Source: an uncultured Clostridia bacterium (GTDB lineage: Bacteria; Bacillota; Clostridia; Oscillospirales; CAG-272). Taken from it: DNA of 63,632 nt. The stretch's first letter is position 1; each line of letters begins with the position of its first letter. The stretch lies in contig CANPZU010000011.1 of the NCBI GenBank assembly GCA_947588825.1, forward strand, positions 1 through 63,632. The letters run 5' to 3'. The position numbers were made by a program, and so were the translations under genes. The notes below the pieces were generated by a model. The model did no database searches and was not told where the DNA came from. It saw only the letters and a list, made by a program, of their open reading frames with translations. Below are positions 9,453-17,463 of the stretch, piece by piece.

Positions 9453-11675
9453 ATGAGTGTTTTTGACAGATACGCTCCGTTTATTCGGGATTTTATCTAT
9501 CGCAGAGAGTGGGAGGCGCTGCGCGGCGTTCAGGTCGCGGCGGCCGAGGCCATATTTAACACCGAAGACAATCTGCTGCTTTGCGCTTCTACCGCGTCGG
9601 GCAAGACCGAGGCAGTCTTTTTTCCCATCCTCACTCTCTTTTCAGAAGATATGCCTAAATCCGTGGGAGCCATATATATTGGGCCTCTCAAGGCGCTGAT
9701 TAACGATCAGTTTACGCGCCTTGGCGAGTTATGTGACGACGCCGGAATCCCCGTGTGGCACTGGCACGGAGACGTCGCGCAGTCACACAAGAACAAATTG
9801 CTCAAGAATCCTTCCGGAATTTTACAAATAACCCCTGAGTCGTTGGAAGCGCTGCTTATGCACAAACATTCATATATATCGAAGCTCTTTTGCGATCTGC
9901 GCTTTATTGTTATCGACGAGGTACACTCTCTTATGCGGGGAGATCGGGGCGGTCAAACACTCTGCCTTATTGAAAGACTTAGCGCTCTTGCTGGAGTAAA
10001 TCCGAGACGCATCGGTCTCTCCGCGACCATTGGAGATCCGCAAAAGACCGGAGAGTTCATTTCAGGCGGTTCCGGCCGCGGCTGCGTTATTCCTAAAATC
10101 GAAAAAAAAGCAGAGCGCTGGCGTATTTCAATGGAGCACTTTTTTATAAGAGGACCGCAGGCAATTGATGACAATAAGACAAGTGACGCCCTTCCTGTGC
10201 TTGATGTCAAAACAGACAGTGCGCCGTTAAACGCAGACCCCGGGCTTGGGTATATATTTGAGCATACGAAGAATAAAAAGTGTCTGATTTTTGTCAATTC
10301 ACGTGAAGAATGCGAGGCGGTAACAACCACGCTTAGGCAGTACTGTGAAATAAACAAAGAGGACGACCGCTTTTTGATACATCACGGCAACCTTTCCGCT
10401 TCCTATCGTGAAAGCGCCGAGGAGATAATGAAGGACGACGAAAAAAACATGACCACCGTCACCACGGCGACTCTTGAGCTGGGTATCGACATCGGAAAGC
10501 TTGAGCGGGCCTTTCAAATCGACGCTCCCTTTACAGTATCATCATTTTTACAGAGGATGGGGCGCACGGGCAGACGCTCTCAGCCGCCTGAAATGTGGTT
10601 TGTTATGCGCGAAGAAATGCCCGAGGCAAGGGCAATGCTTCCCACAACCATCCCTTGGAAGCTCCTTCAAGGCATTGCTTTGGTCCAGCTGTATATTGAA
10701 GAAAGGTGGGTCGAACCGCCAAAACTCGATCGACTTCCCTTCAGCCTTCTTTATCACCAAACCATGTGCACTCTTGCTTCCTGCGGCGAGATGACGCCCG
10801 CAAGCCTTGCAAAAAAGGTCTTATCGCTCAGTTATTTTCACAGGATTTCAAAGGAGGATTACAAAATCCTACTGCGTCACCTGATAAAAACCGATCAAAT
10901 TCAGCGCACGGACGAGGGGGGCCTTATTGTAGGACTTGCCGGCGAGCGTCAAACCAATTCCTTTAAATTCTACGCCGTGTTTCAGGAAAACGAAGAGTAT
11001 ACCGTTCGCTCTTCCTCTCAAGAGATCGGAACCATTGTGCTGCCTCCGCCTGTCGGAGAAAAAATCGCGCTTGCCGGCCATGTTTGGATCGTTGAAGAAG
11101 TGGACCACAAACGACATCTTGTATACTGCGAACAAGTAAAAGGCCAGGTCCCCGCATATTTCGGTCAATGTCCGGGAGATATAAACACAAAGGTACTTAA
11201 ACGAATGCGTAAGCTGTTATCCGAGGACACGAGCTTTCCCTATCTGATGAAAAACGCCGTCGCGCGTCTTGCTCAGGCGAGACATTCCGCTAAAAACTCG
11301 GGAGCTGCCGATAATGTGCTTATCTGTTTGGGAGGCGAAATGTGGTGCCTTTTTCCTTGGCTCGGCACATATGCGTTTTTGACGTTGGAGCGTTTTTTGA
11401 AGCTTAAATGCGCTCCTCTTCTCGGTATCACCGCGCTTGACTCTTCACGTCCGTACTTCATACAGTTCAAAATGAAAGCGACAAAAGATAAGTTTTTCAG
11501 CGTTTTAAAGCAGGAGATAAAAAAGGAATTTTCTCCTATGGAGCTTGTATACCCGGGCGAGGTTCCTCTGTTTGAAAAGTACGACGAGTTTGTTCCGCCC
11601 GAGCTTGTTCAAAAAGGCTTTGCATACGGAATACTGAACATTGACGAACTGCGCGAATGTATACTGAGCTGGTGA
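9453..11675 (+). CDS. brxHI: Superfamily 2 DEAD/DEAH helicase, BrxHI-like
   Basis: A 740-residue helicase of the Lhr-like type. Motif I STASGKTE is at residues 45-52, motif II DEVH near 154, motif III LSATIG near 188, and motif VI QRMGRTGRR near 366-374. About 360 residues follow, similar to the C-terminal part of BrxHI proteins. It is the third gene of the trio and has a ribosome site (AGAGAGA) before the ATG. In type 2 BREX, brxHI accompanies brxD; here the pair is linked to a TerB_N/TerB_C protein instead. A DNA-translocating or unwinding function in defence or repair is inferred, and the target is unknown. Confidence 0.85.
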   Translation: MSVFDRYAPFIRDFIYRREWEALRGVQVAAAEAIFNTEDNLLLCASTASGKTEAVFFPILTLFSEDMPKSVGAIYIGPLKALINDQFTRLGELCDDAGIPVWHWHGDVAQSHKNKLLKNPSGILQITPESLEALLMHKHSYISKLFCDLRFIVIDEVHSLMRGDRGGQTLCLIERLSALAGVNPRRIGLSATIGDPQKTGEFISGGSGRGCVIPKIEKKAERWRISMEHFFIRGPQAIDDNKTSDALPVLDVKTDSAPLNADPGLGYIFEHTKNKKCLIFVNSREECEAVTTTLRQYCEINKEDDRFLIHHGNLSASYRESAEEIMKDDEKNMTTVTTATLELGIDIGKLERAFQIDAPFTVSSFLQRMGRTGRRSQPPEMWFVMREEMPEARAMLPTTIPWKLLQGIALVQLYIEERWVEPPKLDRLPFSLLYHQTMCTLASCGEMTPASLAKKVLSLSYFHRISKEDYKILLRHLIKTDQIQRTDEGGLIVGLAGERQTNSFKFYAVFQENEEYTVRSSSQEIGTIVLPPPVGEKIALAGHVWIVEEVDHKRHLVYCEQVKGQVPAYFGQCPGDINTKVLKRMRKLLSEDTSFPYLMKNAVARLAQARHSAKNSGAADNVLICLGGEMWCLFPWLGTYAFLTLERFLKLKCAPLLGITALDSSRPYFIQFKMKATKDKFFSVLKQEIKKEFSPMELVYPGEVPLFEKYDEFVPPELVQKGFAYGILNIDELRECILSW

Positions 11676-11783
11676 TAAAAGGCCGCGTATAACAAGCGTA
11701 AAATCCGAATTTATCTACACTCACAATATTTTAAGCTTAAAAGTTTTATTGCAATTTATTGAAACTTATTGAAACAAAGCAAA

Positions 11784-11819
11784 ACGCCGATCTCGATACC
11801 AACGTACCAAAATCGGCGT
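11784..11819. terminator. Small hairpin downstream of the trio
   Basis: Eight-base arms ACGCCGAT (11784-11791) and ATCGGCGT (11812-11819) flank a 20-base loop. It is followed by ATAATTT rather than a clean T-run, so terminator function is weakly supported. The rest of 11676-11901 shows nothing else. Confidence 0.35.
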
Positions 11820-11901
11820 ATAATTTGCCAAAAAGACGTCAAACAGATGAATAATAATTCTCATTGGCAATATTATATACTGCCTATGAAACGGGTATCA
11901 T

Positions 11902-11946
11902 TGTAAAAAACCTCTTTTGTCCGGCGGACAAAAGAGGTTTTTTACA
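11902..11946. terminator. Bidirectional terminator with 21-bp perfect stem
   Basis: Arms at 11902-11922 and 11926-11946 are perfect complements with a 3-base loop (GGC). Each arm carries an A6 or T6 tract, so it can terminate transcription in both directions: tRNA-Pro on the minus strand, whose CCA ends at 11947, and readthrough from the helicase gene on the plus strand. Confidence 0.85.
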
Positions 11947-12022
11947 TGGTCTGAGTGACACGACTTGAACGTGCGGCCTCTACCACCCCAAGGTAGCGCG
12001 CTACCAACTGCGCCACACCCAG
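11947..12022 (-). tRNA. tRNA-Pro (anticodon GGG)
   Basis: A complete 76-base cloverleaf reads on the minus strand. The acceptor arms CTGGGTG and CACTCAG pair with one G-T. The D arm is GCGC/GCGC. The anticodon stem CTACC/GGTAG holds the loop TTGGGGT. The T loop is TTCAAGT. Discriminator A is followed by an encoded CCA. Confidence 0.95.
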
Positions 12023-12043
12023 ATGCTTTTTTTCAGCCTTGTT

Positions 12044-12072
12044 ATTATAGCACAAGCCTATTGCCTTGTCAA
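12044..12072 (-). promoter_or_regulatory. Consensus SigA promoter of tRNA-Pro
   Basis: On the minus strand TTGACA (12072-12067) and TATAAT (12049-12044) are separated by 17 bases. Transcription would begin about 15 bases before the mature tRNA 5' end. Confidence 0.8.
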
Positions 12073-12120
12073 GAGCTTTTTTAAGAAAAATCAGCCTTGA
12101 GTCAAAATAACTGTCACACG

Positions 12121-12489
12121 CTATGGCGAATAGTTCTTTGAGCATATCGAACATAAGCGGTATCCGTCATCGAGATATTTTGAAATATCCTCGGGCGATA
12201 TATACTCCTTGTTTTTATCGCTCATATTCTTGATTGAAGAACAGTCGGTATTTACATGAATCACCTTTGAATTCTTGTTGACGACCGCGTTTTCAGATAC
12301 CTGAGGCGTTTTGTTGTCGGTATTTATATGCTCTTGCTCTTTTAAAGTCGTTTGCGCTTTAAGTTCAACGCTTCCAGCGCCCTTGGCAGTGGCTATGAGA
12401 TGAGTGTTGCTTGAGGCGCATGAGACCAAAGCCAGAATGACGGCAAGAAAAAAAGCTGTAATGGTCGGTCTTTTGATTTTTGACAACAT
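12121..12489 (-). CDS. Small lipoprotein with C-terminal His-Cys zinc-knuckle-like tail
   Basis: A 122-residue protein with a lipoprotein signal peptide: basic N-terminus, hydrophobic stretch, and LVSC with Cys24 as the acylation site. A polar linker leads to a C-terminal block with the spacing H-x4-C...C-x2-C (HVNTDC, then DGYRLCSIC). A similar block is found at the ends of many clostridial secreted proteins and nucleases and resembles the Ada-type metal-binding tail. The ribosome site GAGG precedes the ATG. It probably sits on the outer face of the membrane and binds metal. The function is unknown. Confidence 0.65.
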   Translation of the reverse strand: MLSKIKRPTITAFFLAVILALVSCASSNTHLIATAKGAGSVELKAQTTLKEQEHINTDNKTPQVSENAVVNKNSKVIHVNTDCSSIKNMSDKNKEYISPEDISKYLDDGYRLCSICSKNYSP

Positions 12490-12580
12490 CTTATTACCTC
12501 TTCCCTATGCCGTGTGATATTCGACCGGCACCGTAAAACGCTATGAAGAAATCGCCGGGTGACCGACGATGCTCCCATGT

Positions 12581-12895
12581 TCACTTTGTTCTGTTATACC
12601 TTTCAAGAATGACCGTACCCATGTCAAACGCCTCGTAAAGGCCGTTCTTTTCAAAGTTTTTGACTATTTTATCAGGTCCGACGCAGTTGGGGTCGGTGCT
12701 GACTATCTGCCCTATTATTCTGTCAGGTACCGTGACTTTCGCGCCGCTGCCGGCAAGCGCTGCCTCTTTGTACGAAAGTATCATCATGTAAAGGACATAT
12801 TTATCCTTCATGCTGCCATAGCAAATCATATTATTTTCCCGAACGAGAGGCAGTCCCCTGTATATCAGGTATTTGCCTTTAATTTGTTCCGTCAT
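12581..12895 (-). CDS. Conserved hypothetical protein
   Basis: A 104-residue soluble protein, without signal peptide or membrane segment, preceded by a strong ribosome site (GGGAGGAC). The N-terminal half contains the pattern YLIYRGLPLVRENNMICYG, followed by DKYVLYMMIL. I recall similar short proteins in other Clostridia but know no function. It lies downstream of tmcAL on the same strand with an 86-base gap and may be transcribed with it. Confidence 0.6.
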   Translation of the reverse strand: MTEQIKGKYLIYRGLPLVRENNMICYGSMKDKYVLYMMILSYKEAALAGSGAKVTVPDRIIGQIVSTDPNCVGPDKIVKNFEKNGLYEAFDMGTVILERYNRTK

Positions 12896-12981
12896 ATCCG
12901 TCCTCCCGATTTTTTAAAATGATATATTATAATTATAATCAATTCCCGACCCGAATTTATGGATATTATGTTAATTTTAAT

Positions 12982-14130
12982 TTATAGATTTATAGAAAAA
13001 GGATTTTTGATTATTTTCGTACCGTTTGACGCTTGCAAACGGTTGTACAGCTGGTCTGCCTTCATCGACCTGTCGTACTGCGCGAGAGCATACTTGTTTT
13101 CATACAGCTCCCTTCTGCGGGATACAATGGGAATGTCCGCTCTTTCCGCGACGTCTTTTAAATATTCTCTTCCCAGGCGGTCAAGAGCGAGCAGCTGAGT
13201 GTACAAAGGCCGCTCTCTCACGTATTCCCGCTTTACGCCGAGAATCGCGGAAAGCAGCGCGCGGCGCACTCTTGCCCTTGTGTACCGTTTATCGCTCAAA
13301 TCGTTTATAAACATATCAAGATCGCGTCTGATTTTCGCGGAGGAGGTCATTTTATGAGCAAGATCGCTGCTGACCTCGTAAAAAGAGGATAAATAATCAG
13401 CGTCCGCAAGTGAAAAGAAGGTCAAAATATACTCTTCGAGCGCAGAAAGCGAGAGAGGTTTTGCCTCATTTAAGGCCTCAAGCGTGTCATTTGGCACAAG
13501 GTTTGTCAAAGCGGTCCGATCACTTTTGAAGATCGCCTCGCGCGCCAGGCTGGCCGAGTATCCCCTATTTCTTGTAAGCACAAGCGGTAAAACGCCGCTC
13601 CCGGCGCGGCTGAGCGCCCTGCAATATTCTATGGCGAGAATGTCGTTTGATCCTTTGATCAGCTCTTCGCTGAACATTTCAAAATATAGATTTTCACGTA
13701 TGGCGGCATATGATATTTCATACTTGCTTTTCGTCAGCTTTGCGAGCTTTTCGGAAAATTTTTTGCTTTCAAGATTTTTTGCGGTTTTTACAATTCTGTC
13801 TTTATCCCCGCATTCGCTTCCAAAACATATATAATCGATATCGGGCAGTCGTGAAATGATTTGGACTGCCGATTGAGCGAAGCCCTCGGCAGAAAGAATG
13901 GAAAAAGGAAAGGGCAGCTCAAGTACAAGAGAAGCGCCGTTTTTTACGGCGGTTTCAGCACGCCTGTATTTTTGCAAAATCGCAAGGTCGCCGCGCTGGA
14001 CATAATTTCCGCTCATTATGCAGATGGTCCTTACCTCATCGCCCGAAAAGCTCTCTTTTATAAAGCGATATTGCGCGATATGGCCGAAATGAAACGGATT
14101 GCACTCGCAAATCAAAGCAACGTTTATCAT
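12982..14130 (-). CDS. tmcAL: tRNA(Met) cytidine acetate ligase (TmcAL, YlbM family)
   Basis: A 382-residue protein with an N-terminal nucleotidyltransferase fold. CNPFHFGH near residues 10-17 is the HxGH-type ATP site, and GNYVQRGD and the ELPFPFS block are typical of the family. TmcAL uses acetate and ATP to acetylate C34 of elongator tRNA-Met. Its position divergent from acetate kinase is notable because both enzymes handle acetate, and their promoters overlap. Length is close to the usual 390-400 residues. Confidence 0.9.
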   Translation of the reverse strand: MINVALICECNPFHFGHIAQYRFIKESFSGDEVRTICIMSGNYVQRGDLAILQKYRRAETAVKNGASLVLELPFPFSILSAEGFAQSAVQIISRLPDIDYICFGSECGDKDRIVKTAKNLESKKFSEKLAKLTKSKYEISYAAIRENLYFEMFSEELIKGSNDILAIEYCRALSRAGSGVLPLVLTRNRGYSASLAREAIFKSDRTALTNLVPNDTLEALNEAKPLSLSALEEYILTFFSLADADYLSSFYEVSSDLAHKMTSSAKIRRDLDMFINDLSDKRYTRARVRRALLSAILGVKREYVRERPLYTQLLALDRLGREYLKDVAERADIPIVSRRRELYENKYALAQYDRSMKADQLYNRLQASNGTKIIKNPFSINL

Positions 14131-14176
14131 TTTGTCATTTCCTTTTTGTTATTTCACATAAAAAATAAAAAAATGC

Positions 14177-14205
14177 TTGAAATGTAATACAATGTGTTGT
14201 ATAAT
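14177..14205 (+). promoter_or_regulatory. ackA promoter with operator-like inverted repeat
   Basis: TTGAAA (14177-14182) and TATAAT (14200-14205) have a 17-base spacer. An imperfect inverted repeat, TAATACAA (14185-14192) and TTGTATAA (14197-14204), covers the spacer and -10, as expected for a repressor site. A longer in-frame ORF beginning at the TTG of the -35 box cannot be the true start. Confidence 0.7.
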
Positions 14206-14212
14206 AAGTATC

Positions 14213-14241
14213 ATTCTAACATATATAATGACATTTGTCAA
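14213..14241 (-). promoter_or_regulatory. tmcAL promoter, overlapping the ackA promoter region
   Basis: On the minus strand TTGACA (14241-14236) and TAGAAT (14218-14213) have a 17-base spacer. The predicted start, near 14206, abuts the -10 of the divergent ackA promoter, so the two promoters should interfere or be co-regulated. Confidence 0.65.
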
Positions 14242-14257
14242 TCAGGAGGAAAATAAA

Positions 14258-15502
14258 ATGAACGTACTTGTCGTAAATGCGGGCAGCTCTTCGCTCAAAT
14301 ATCAGCTTATCGACACCGTTACGGGAAACGTTAAGAGCAAAGGCATCTGCGAACGAATAGCGTCCGAGGGTTCCCTTATCGAGCACAAGCCGGCAAACGG
14401 CGAAAAAATCAAAAAGCTTATCCCCATGGCCAACCACTCGGTGGCTATGAAAATAGTTGTCGACACTCTTACCGATCCGGAAATCGGCTGTATCAAGTCG
14501 GTCAACGAGATCGAGGCTATAGGACACAGAGTCGTACACGGCGGTCCTTACTTTTTTGAAAGCTGCCTTGTTACCCCGGAAGTGCTTGACAAGCTTAAGC
14601 TTTGTCTGAGTTTTGCGCCTCTGCACACTCCCGCTCATCTTATGGGTATAGAAGGCTGCACGGCTGTAATGCCCGACACCCCTCAGGTTTTGGTCTTTGA
14701 CACCGCTTTCCATCAGACCATGCCGAGAAAGGCTTACTTTTACCCTCTTTCATACGATATGTACGAGGATTACAATATAAGAAGATACGGCGCTCACGGA
14801 ACATCTCACAGATTCGTTTCAAAAGCAATGATTGACATTCTTGCAAAAAAAGGCAAGACGGAGGATACCAAAATCATTACGTGCCACATTGGAAACGGAT
14901 CGTCGATAAGCGCCGTGCGAAACGGCAAATGCATTGACACCACCATGGGCTTTACCCCCCTTGACGGCGTTGAAATGGGCACTCGCTGCGGAGCCATCGA
15001 CCCTGCCATAGTGACATATATCATGGATAAAAAGGGCTGGAGCACCCAGCAGATGAACGACTACATGAACAAAAAGTGCGGCTTTTTGGGCATAACCGGC
15101 AAATCCGATTCGAGAGACCTTGAAGACGCGGTCGCAAACGGTCCTGACGATCCCCTTTACGACCGTGCGGAGCTTGCAACAAGCATTCTTTTCTATCAGA
15201 TAAAAAAGCAGATAGGCGCGTATGCCGCTGCAATGAACGGCCTTGACGCTATCGTATTTACCGCCGGCCTCGGAGAAAACAACCCCAGACTGCGCGAGGT
15301 AGTTTGCGCCGATATGGATTTTCTCGGAATCAAGATCGACAACGAGCTTAATGCGAAAATGCTGCGTCAGCCTAACATTATAAGGCTTTCGACCGATGAG
15401 TCAAAGGTTGAAGTCTACCTCATTCCCACCAACGAAGAGCTTCTTATAGCTCAGGACACCGCCGAAATCGCTTCCGCTTTTCACGGTACGCGCACAAAAT
15501 AA
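14258..15502 (+). CDS. ackA: Acetate kinase
   Basis: A 414-residue enzyme converting acetyl phosphate and ADP to acetate and ATP. It begins MNVLVVNAGSSSLKYQL, the family's first phosphate-binding block. Other family blocks include HRVVHGG, FDTAFHQTMP, RRYGAHGTSH, HIGNGSS and FTAGLGENN. The ATG at 14258 is chosen because AGGAGGA lies seven bases before it. No phosphotransacetylase gene is adjacent, although pta often lies between ylbM and ackA in Clostridia. A terminator follows, so it is probably monocistronic. Confidence 0.97.
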   Translation: MNVLVVNAGSSSLKYQLIDTVTGNVKSKGICERIASEGSLIEHKPANGEKIKKLIPMANHSVAMKIVVDTLTDPEIGCIKSVNEIEAIGHRVVHGGPYFFESCLVTPEVLDKLKLCLSFAPLHTPAHLMGIEGCTAVMPDTPQVLVFDTAFHQTMPRKAYFYPLSYDMYEDYNIRRYGAHGTSHRFVSKAMIDILAKKGKTEDTKIITCHIGNGSSISAVRNGKCIDTTMGFTPLDGVEMGTRCGAIDPAIVTYIMDKKGWSTQQMNDYMNKKCGFLGITGKSDSRDLEDAVANGPDDPLYDRAELATSILFYQIKKQIGAYAAAMNGLDAIVFTAGLGENNPRLREVVCADMDFLGIKIDNELNAKMLRQPNIIRLSTDESKVEVYLIPTNEELLIAQDTAEIASAFHGTRTK

Positions 15503-15516
15503 GCAAATAATAAATG

Positions 15517-15552
15517 CAGCTCCGGCATATAATGTGTCGGAGTTGATTTTTT
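15517..15552 (+). terminator. Rho-independent terminator of ackA
   Basis: An 11-bp stem (15517-15527 with 15535-15545, allowing two G-T pairs) with a 7-base loop is followed by TTTTTT at 15547-15552. Confidence 0.85.
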
Positions 15553-15553
15553 C

Positions 15554-16102
15554 TTGCCTTTAATCAAAGTTTCACCTTTTTCACTTATTATTACTGTGTT
15601 AATATGCTGTTCAATGAGATCCGAACTGCTTATAACCGTACTAATCTCGGTATGCCTTCACGAGACGGGACACATCGCAGCCTCATACCTTTGCAAAAGC
15701 GGTATTGAATGCATAAGCTTTACTCCGATCGGCATAACGATCCACCGAAGCGCAAAACTTACCTCTTACAAAAACGACATTATAATATACTCTTTCGGAC
15801 CGCTCATGTCTCTTTTGCTGCTTGTTTGCGGCATACTGTTTCACATTGACAATCTTGCGTTCTGTAACGCCGGTCTGCTCTTTTTAAACCTTCTTCCCAT
15901 CAAAGTTTTTGACGGGGGAAAGATACTCGGCGCCATCCTTTGCTTTTTTGTTCCCGATAAATCCGAGTTTATAATCAAAGTCATAACCGGCGTGATTTTG
16001 TTCTTTCTTTGGGTGTGCTCAGTGTATATATTAATCATGACCTCCTCAAATATCACGCTTTTTATGATGTGCATATATTTGTTTTTCACAGTGTATGTTT
16101 AG
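15554..16102 (+). CDS. M50 site-2 protease family membrane protein (SpoIVFB-like)
   Basis: Up to 182 residues and largely hydrophobic. It carries HETGH (the HExxH zinc site) near residue 36 and NLLPIKVFDGGKI near 112, the second M50 signature whose Asp completes the zinc site. The size fits small SpoIVFB-like intramembrane proteases. The 5' end is uncertain: the TTG at 15554 lies directly after the T-run of the ackA terminator, and no clear ribosome site is seen. Expression may depend on readthrough. The substrate is unknown, and no SpoIVFA partner is adjacent. Confidence 0.75.
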   Translation: MPLIKVSPFSLIITVLICCSMRSELLITVLISVCLHETGHIAASYLCKSGIECISFTPIGITIHRSAKLTSYKNDIIIYSFGPLMSLLLLVCGILFHIDNLAFCNAGLLFLNLLPIKVFDGGKILGAILCFFVPDKSEFIIKVITGVILFFLWVCSVYILIMTSSNITLFMMCIYLFFTVYV

Positions 16103-16135
16103 TTATGTTTAATACAATAAATATAAGTCGGGCTA

Positions 16136-16164
16136 TTGCATTTTGTGTAAGATTGTGTTATAAT
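16136..16164 (+). promoter_or_regulatory. SigA-type promoter of the pot operon
   Basis: TTGCAT (16136-16141) and TATAAT (16159-16164) are separated by 17 bases. The predicted leader before potA is about 150 bases long. Confidence 0.75.
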
Positions 16165-16183
16165 CCAAAATGAAAAATGAAAC

Positions 16184-16294
16184 TGCGTGAAAACGCAATG
16201 GCAAGTGCGCTCATCGATTGCACTGTTATCTATATTTAGTATTTAGTCAATAGTCGAACTTACACATTTAACCGTCACACGGTTGCATTTTTTT
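16184..16294 (+). promoter_or_regulatory. Structured potA leader ending in a terminator-like hairpin
   Basis: Three hairpins are visible. TGCGT-GAAA-ACGCA lies at 16184-16197. AGTGC/GCACT pairs 16204-16208 with 16220-16224. AACCGT/ACGGTT pairs 16270-16275 with 16279-16284, and TTTTTTT follows at 16288-16294. The last lies between promoter and potA, so it could attenuate the operon. No known riboswitch consensus was recognised. Confidence 0.45.
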
Positions 16295-16320
16295 GACAGG
16301 GGGTTAATCACAAGGGACAA

Positions 16321-17463
16321 ATGAATGAAAAGGATGTAAAAGAAGGCAACGTAATAATAAAGCTTCAGGATATTACAAAAAGCTTTGACGGGGAACCCGT
16401 TCTCCAAGGCATCAACCTTGAAATACACGACAATGAGTTCATAACGCTTCTCGGCCCCTCCGGCTGCGGAAAAACCACAACTCTTCGCATAATAGGCGGC
16501 TTTGAAACGCCCGATTCCGGATCGATTTATTTTGACGGCAGGGAGATAAGCGATATTCCTCCATACAAAAGACAAGTCAACACGGTGTTTCAAAGGTACG
16601 CGCTATTTCCCCACCTTAACGTATTTGAAAACATTGCCTTCGGTTTGCGCATAAAAAAGGTCCCTGATCCTCAAATACGCGAAAAGGTCAAGCAGATGCT
16701 CATTCTTGTAAATCTGAAGGGCTTTGAAAAAAGGAACATCTCCACTCTCTCGGGCGGTCAGCAGCAAAGGGTGGCCATCGCAAGAGCTCTTATCAACGAG
16801 CCGCGGGTGCTGCTTCTTGACGAGCCTTTGGCGGCTCTTGACCTGAAGCTTCGCAAAGATATGCAAAATGAGCTTAAAAACATCCAGCAGAAAACCGGTA
16901 TCACCTTTATTTTCGTAACTCACGATCAGGAAGAAGCGCTCTCTATGTCCGACACGATAGTGGTTATGGCAAACGGCTCAATACAGCAGATCGGAACCCC
17001 CGAAAAAATATACAATGAGCCGACCAACGCATTTGTCGCAGACTTCATCGGCGAATCCAACATAGTAAACGGAATTATGATACGCGACTATGAGGTGAGC
17101 TTTGCAAAGCAGACCTTCGTGTGCGAGGATTTCGGCTTCGCTCCAAACGAACCCGTGGACGTTGTAGTGAGACCCGAGGATATAGACATAGTTCCTGTCG
17201 GTGAAAGCATGCTGACGGGAGAAGTCACTTCAGTGACCTTCAAAGGCGACTATTATGAGATAATTGTCGATATTGATAATTTTAAATGGATGATCGAAAC
17301 CACCGACAAAGTCAGCGTGGGACAGACAATTGGAATATCGATCGACCCAAATGAGATACAGGTAATGAAAAAATCCGAGTTTTCGGGTATGTTCGGAGAT
17401 TACTCCTCCTTCAGCGACGAGTTGGACAGGCTTTCGGATATGACGGAAGGAGCAAAAGAATGA
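16321..17463 (+). CDS. potA: Spermidine/putrescine ABC transporter ATP-binding protein
   Basis: A 380-residue importer ATPase. Walker A is GPSGCGKTT, the signature [15 protein letters not shown], and Walker [12 protein letters not shown]. The switch His lies in [11 protein letters not shown]-terminal TOBE-type regulatory domain follows, with [11 protein letters not shown]. It drives polyamine import with PotB and PotC and starts the potABCD operon. The ATG has AAGGGA just upstream. Its stop overlaps potB by four bases. Confidence 0.93.
   Translation: MNEKDVKEGNVIIKLQDITKSFDGEPVLQGINLEIHDNEFITLLGPSGCGKTTTLRIIGGFETPDSGSIYFDGREISDIPPYKRQVNTVFQRYALFPHLNVFENIAFGLRIKKVPDPQIREKVKQMLILVNLKGFEKRNISTLSGGQQQRVAIARALINEPRVLLLDEPLAALDLKLRKDMQNELKNIQQKTGITFIFVTHDQEEALSMSDTIVVMANGSIQQIGTPEKIYNEPTNAFVADFIGESNIVNGIMIRDYEVSFAKQTFVCEDFGFAPNEPVDVVVRPEDIDIVPVGESMLTGEVTSVTFKGDYYEIIVDIDNFKWMIETTDKVSVGQTIGISIDPNEIQVMKKSEFSGMFGDYSSFSDELDRLSDMTEGAKE

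Noticed and set aside
6509..11675. Complete BREX or Pgl system
   Set aside because: Only the BrxD and BrxHI families are present. PglX, PglZ, BrxC, BrxA and BrxB were looked for in all flanking genes and are absent.
16165..16320. Mini-ykkC (guanidine-II) riboswitch upstream of potA
   Set aside because: Two hairpins are present, but their loops (GAAA and a 10-base loop) do not carry the required ACGR loop sequences.
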